A stretch of 64,000 nt of DNA from Ewingella americana ATCC 33852 (GTDB lineage Bacteria > Pseudomonadota > Gammaproteobacteria > Enterobacterales > Enterobacteriaceae), in contig NZ_JMPJ01000018.1 of the NCBI RefSeq assembly GCF_000735345.1, positions 62,001-126,000 of the forward strand. Reading direction: 5' to 3'. The position numbers were made by a program, and so were the translations under genes. The notes under the pieces were generated by a model. The model made no database searches. It was given only the letters and a program-made list of their open reading frames with translations, and was not told the origin of the DNA. Every line of letters begins with the position of its first letter. The stretch's first letter is position 1. Below, piece by piece: positions 61,195 to 64,000 of the stretch.

Positions 61195-62347
61195 GGTCAG
61201 GCTGCAAGGCAGGGAGTATCAGACGGGCGCGGCGATAGAGATCACCGCCGTTGATGGCATGATCCGGCAAATCGCTGCGCTGAAAGAGGCCAATGAAAGC
61301 TTGCCGCTGATAGCGCCGGGGCTGGTGGATTTACAGGTCAACGGCTTTGGCGGCGTGGACTTCAACAGCTTCCCGTTTGACGAGCAGGACGTCGAGCAGG
61401 TGGTGCAGGCCATGTGGCAGCAGGGCGTCACCACCTTTATGCCGACGGTTATTACCAATGCCGACCATGAAATTGAGCAGATGGTGACGACGCTGGCGAA
61501 AGCCTGTCAGCGTTCGCCGCGGGTGGAGCAATCCATTGCTGGGATCCATCTCGAAGGGCCGTTTTTGTCATTGCAGGACGGGCCGCGCGGGGCGCACCAG
61601 CGCGGCTATATAAAAGCGCCGGACTGGGCGCTGTTTCAACGCTGGCAAGATGCGGCTCAGGGGCGAATTCGTCTGCTGACCCTCTCACCAGAATGGCCGG
61701 AAGCGGATGAATTTATTCGCCGCTGCGTGGCTGAAAAGGTGGTGGTGTCTATCGGCCATACCTCGGCGAGTGCCGAACAGATTGCCTCGGCGGTGCAGGC
61801 CGGGGCGAGGATGTCGACCCATCTGGGCAACGGCGCGCACCTGACACTGCCGCGCCACCCGAACTACATTTGGGAGCAGCTGGCGCAGGATGATTTGTGG
61901 TGCGCGATGATTGCCGACGGCGAGCACCTGCCGCTTTCCGTGCTAAAAGTGTTTATTCGCGCCAAGGGCGAGCACGCCATGCTGGTCAGCGATGTCACCA
62001 GCCTCGCGGGCATGCCGCCGGGCCGCTACCACTCACACATTGGCGGCGAAGTGCTGCTGAGCGCCGAGGGGCGTCTGTCGATGGCGGACAACCCCGCGCT
62101 GCTGGCGGGGTCGGCCCAATGTTTGCTGCACGGCGTCAATACGCTGATCAAACATGGCATTGCCACACACGTGCAGTCGCTGGAGATGGCTTCGCTGCGC
62201 CCGGCTTCCTCCATGAATCTGCCGACCCAGCAAGGGCTTATCGTCGGCGCGCCGCTCGACGCTATCCTGTTGCAGCAAGCCGCTGACCAGACTCTGGTTC
62301 TGCGCGCCACCTACAAAAATGGCGTGGAGGTGTGGCGCGGCGAATAG
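61187..62347 (+). CDS. nagA: N-acetylglucosamine-6-phosphate deacetylase NagA
   Basis: This 386-residue amidohydrolase removes acetate from GlcNAc-6-phosphate. The N-terminal metal region reads APGLVDLQVNGFGGVDFNSF, with the Q-x-N pair that replaces HxH in E. coli NagA. Other family motifs are GIHLEGPFLS, VVSIGHTSASAEQIASAVQAGARMSTHLGNGA, IADGEHLPLSVLKVF and LVSDVTSLAGMPPG. ATG 61187 with GGGGAG six bases upstream is chosen over 61163. The gene overlaps nagB. Confidence 0.94.
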   Translation: MREVRLQGREYQTGAAIEITAVDGMIRQIAALKEANESLPLIAPGLVDLQVNGFGGVDFNSFPFDEQDVEQVVQAMWQQGVTTFMPTVITNADHEIEQMVTTLAKACQRSPRVEQSIAGIHLEGPFLSLQDGPRGAHQRGYIKAPDWALFQRWQDAAQGRIRLLTLSPEWPEADEFIRRCVAEKVVVSIGHTSASAEQIASAVQAGARMSTHLGNGAHLTLPRHPNYIWEQLAQDDLWCAMIADGEHLPLSVLKVFIRAKGEHAMLVSDVTSLAGMPPGRYHSHIGGEVLLSAEGRLSMADNPALLAGSAQCLLHGVNTLIKHGIATHVQSLEMASLRPASSMNLPTQQGLIVGAPLDAILLQQAADQTLVLRATYKNGVEVWRGE

Positions 62348-62348
62348 G

Positions 62349-62379
62349 TTGACGCGCGGATCCGGCGTCATGTAATAAT
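62349..62379 (+). promoter_or_regulatory. Possible promoter of the ROK regulator gene
   Basis: TTGACG (62349-62354) and a TAATAAT (62373-62379) are spaced as -35 and -10 elements 18 bp apart, just before the ROK gene. This suggests that the regulator can be transcribed separately from nagA. Confidence 0.45.
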
Positions 62380-62401
62380 GCGGCGCATTGGGTGAAAAGC
62401 G

Positions 62402-63553
62402 ATGGAAAGTCACGATATGAAAGATTCAGGCAAGGGACCCGCGCTGCTGCGCCATTATAATGAGAAACGCGTTCTGGCTTATCTCCGGCAGCAGAAAATC
62501 AGTTCCCGTCTGGATATTTCACGGGCGCTGGCACTCAGCAAAAATACCATTTCGCTGATAGTCGATGACCTGCTGGCCTTGGGCTACGTCGAAGAGCAGG
62601 GCGTAGCGCAAACCAGCAGCATTGGGCGGCCGAAAATCCATGTTGCCCTCAAGCCGTCGGCGATTAAGGCGGCGGGGATCATGATTGAGCGCCATCGCCT
62701 GCACTGGATGGTGTGTGACTATTTCTCCGACATTATTGCCAGCCAAACTCACTCTCTCGACACGTCCGACCCTCAGCAAGTCTTGGCGACCATCGCCAGT
62801 TATTGCCAGCAGTTGCAGCAAGAGTACCCCGAGCTGGTGGGCATCGGCGTCGGCTTCCCCGGCATTGTCGAGCAGCAGGCGGGCATTCTGCATGTCTCTT
62901 CGCATCTCGGCTGGGGCGAAGTGTCGCTTCAACCTTTATTGTCTGGCTCAACATCTGCTCCGGTCGCCGTGTGGAACAACGTTAAAGCCGCCGCGCTGAT
63001 TGCCCGCCAAGGGGAGATAAGCAGCGAAGACGAAATCTGTTTCTACCTGCGCATTGGCGAAGGGATTGGCGGCGCGCTGCTCACCGAGCACGGCGTTTAC
63101 TCGGGCGGAAGCTGGACCGCCGGAGAAGTCGGCCACCTCAGCGTGTTCCCCGACGGCCCCTTGTGCTCCTGCGGGCAGCACGGCTGTCTCGAGTCTTTAA
63201 TCAGCTTCTCCGCCATTAACCGCCAACTTGAACAGCAGCAGCCGGGCCTGAGCTGGGATAATCGGCAGAGCGCGCCCGAGATAGTCAATCAGGTGATGGC
63301 GCAGGCCGGAGAGCTACTGGGTAAGGCGCTCAGCCAAATTATCCATTTGGTGAATCCAAAAACGTTATTGATTGATTGCCCCTATAATGAACATCCGTTG
63401 TTTATTGAGCACACGTTGGCGGCGGCTAAAAAGCTGACGCTAACTTTCCCTTTCAGCCGCACCCATATCACCTTTGTCAGTGAGCGCTTGAACCCGGCGC
63501 AAGGCTTGGCGCTGGCGATGATACAGCGTTTTGAACAGGTTTCTCTGGCGTAA
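62402..63553 (+). CDS. ROK-family transcriptional repressor (NagC/Mlc-like)
   Basis: The 383-residue protein has an N-terminal winged helix (NEKRVLAYLRQQKISSRLDISRALALSKNTISLIVDDLLALGYVEE) and a ROK domain with GIGVGFPGIVEQQAG, EVGHLSVFPDGPLCSCGQHGCLESL (the CxCGxxGCxE zinc motif). The ATP-binding DxGGT of ROK kinases is absent (the corresponding part reads KAAGIMIERHRLHW), so it is a regulator and not a kinase. Its ligand is probably a phosphorylated amino sugar made or used by NagB/NagA. ATG 62417 is a possible alternative start. Confidence 0.9.
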   Translation: MESHDMKDSGKGPALLRHYNEKRVLAYLRQQKISSRLDISRALALSKNTISLIVDDLLALGYVEEQGVAQTSSIGRPKIHVALKPSAIKAAGIMIERHRLHWMVCDYFSDIIASQTHSLDTSDPQQVLATIASYCQQLQQEYPELVGIGVGFPGIVEQQAGILHVSSHLGWGEVSLQPLLSGSTSAPVAVWNNVKAAALIARQGEISSEDEICFYLRIGEGIGGALLTEHGVYSGGSWTAGEVGHLSVFPDGPLCSCGQHGCLESLISFSAINRQLEQQQPGLSWDNRQSAPEIVNQVMAQAGELLGKALSQIIHLVNPKTLLIDCPYNEHPLFIEHTLAAAKKLTLTFPFSRTHITFVSERLNPAQGLALAMIQRFEQVSLA

Positions 63554-63667
63554 AGGCAGAATAATTTCTCTTCTGAATGCATCTCGCAAAAAAAGTGACC
63601 GGGCTGATTTGTGCCGAAAAGAAGTGATAACATCGGCCCATGTTTCCACGACCAGAAAGGATTTCCG

Positions 63668-64000
63668 ATGAGCGAAAAACAGTTACACCAGCTGAGCGTG
63701 CTGGTGGGTAATAAATTGAAAGAAAAGGGATTATGGATAACCTGTGCTGAGTCGTGTACTGGTGGCTGGGTGGCGAAAGCTATCACCGATATCGCGGGCA
63801 GCTCCGCATGGTTTGACCGCGGGTTTATCACTTACAGCAATGCTTCGAAGCACCAACTGCTGGGCGTTTCCGACGGCACTCTTGAAGAGTTCGGCGCAGT
63901 CAGCGAAGAGGCGGTGCGCGAAATGGCCAAGGGCGCACTGCACGCGGCGGGCGCAAATCTGGCGTTATCCATCAGCGGCATTGCCGGGCCAGATGGTGGC
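63668..64000 (+). CDS. pncC: Nicotinamide-nucleotide amidohydrolase PncC (3' end outside window)
   Basis: The frame runs open from ATG 63668 to the last base, giving 111 residues of a CinA C-terminal family protein (MSEKQLHQLSVLVGNKLKEK, ITCAESCTGGWVAKAITDIAGSSAWFDRGFITYSNASKHQLLGV, ALSISGIAGPDGG). PncC converts NMN to nicotinic acid mononucleotide in the pyridine nucleotide cycle. AAAGGA (63655-63660) precedes the start. It normally precedes recA, which would lie just outside the window. Confidence 0.96.
   Translation, partial: MSEKQLHQLSVLVGNKLKEKGLWITCAESCTGGWVAKAITDIAGSSAWFDRGFITYSNASKHQLLGVSDGTLEEFGAVSEEAVREMAKGALHAAGANLALSISGIAGPDGG

Noticed and set aside
1-64000. CRISPR array, tRNA, rRNA or integrase
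   Set aside because: I saw no regularly spaced repeats, cloverleaf-like sequences or tyrosine recombinase motifs anywhere in the window.

Overview
The window is a chromosomal segment of a gamma-proteobacterium of the order Enterobacterales. The gene order cysN-cysC-ygbE-ftsB-ispD-ispF-truD-surE-pcm-nlpD-rpoS-mutS at the left end, and mltB with pncC (normally next to recA) at the right end, is the classic enterobacterial rpoS/mutS-recA neighbourhood. The protein sequences are close to, but not the same as, their E. coli counterparts, and a family such as Yersiniaceae (Serratia/Rahnella/Ewingella-like) fits best. That placement is an inference. In several such genomes mutS lies close to pncC and recA, so roughly 11-63 kb may be a large accessory interval between them.

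Layout. (1) 1-10.95 kb: sulfate activation (cysNC), an inner-membrane protein, cell division (ftsB), isoprenoid synthesis (ispDF), tRNA pseudouridylation (truD), stress survival (surE, pcm), amidase activation (nlpD), and rpoS, which carries an in-frame TGA at codon 88. mutS converges on it across a bidirectional terminator. (2) 11.0-12.3 kb: a small cassette with a Fic-family protein gene and a convergent 55-codon gene, bracketed by two 141-bp direct repeats that duplicate the DNA just upstream of mutS. (3) 13.3-47.4 kb: a complete type VI secretion system. All thirteen core components (tssA-M) are present, with the phosphorylation switch PpkA/PppA/FHA, TagF and TagJ. Two effector modules are visible. 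One is a peptidoglycan-binding plus pesticin-like lysozyme followed by two LprI-type lysozyme-inhibitor homologues. The other is VgrG-EagR-Rhs ending in an SHH-type nuclease tip with a SMI1/KNR4-type immunity protein. (4) 47.6-53.1 kb: an orphan bacteriocin-like leader peptide gene, a DASS-family dicarboxylate transporter, and divergently a three-domain NADH-dependent fumarate (2-enoate) reductase, with a near-consensus FNR box between the last two. (5) 53.2-57.3 kb: an unrecognised Cys/Trp-free protein, then a LysR regulator divergent from an MFS efflux protein and a GlcG/HbpS-like protein, with a perfect inverted repeat over the promoter. (6) 57.5-64 kb: mltB, then an amino-sugar cluster (SSS symporter, NagB-like deaminase, NagA, ROK repressor) with a CRP site and a 25-bp palindrome in front, and the start of pncC.

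The points most worth a second look are the rpoS nonsense codon, the repeat-flanked Fic cassette, the lysozyme/LprI effector-immunity island inside the T6SS operon, the exchangeable Rhs tip with its immunity gene, the orphan double-glycine-type peptide, and the FNR-linked fumarate uptake and reduction pair. No tRNA, rRNA, CRISPR array, integrase or intact insertion sequence was seen.
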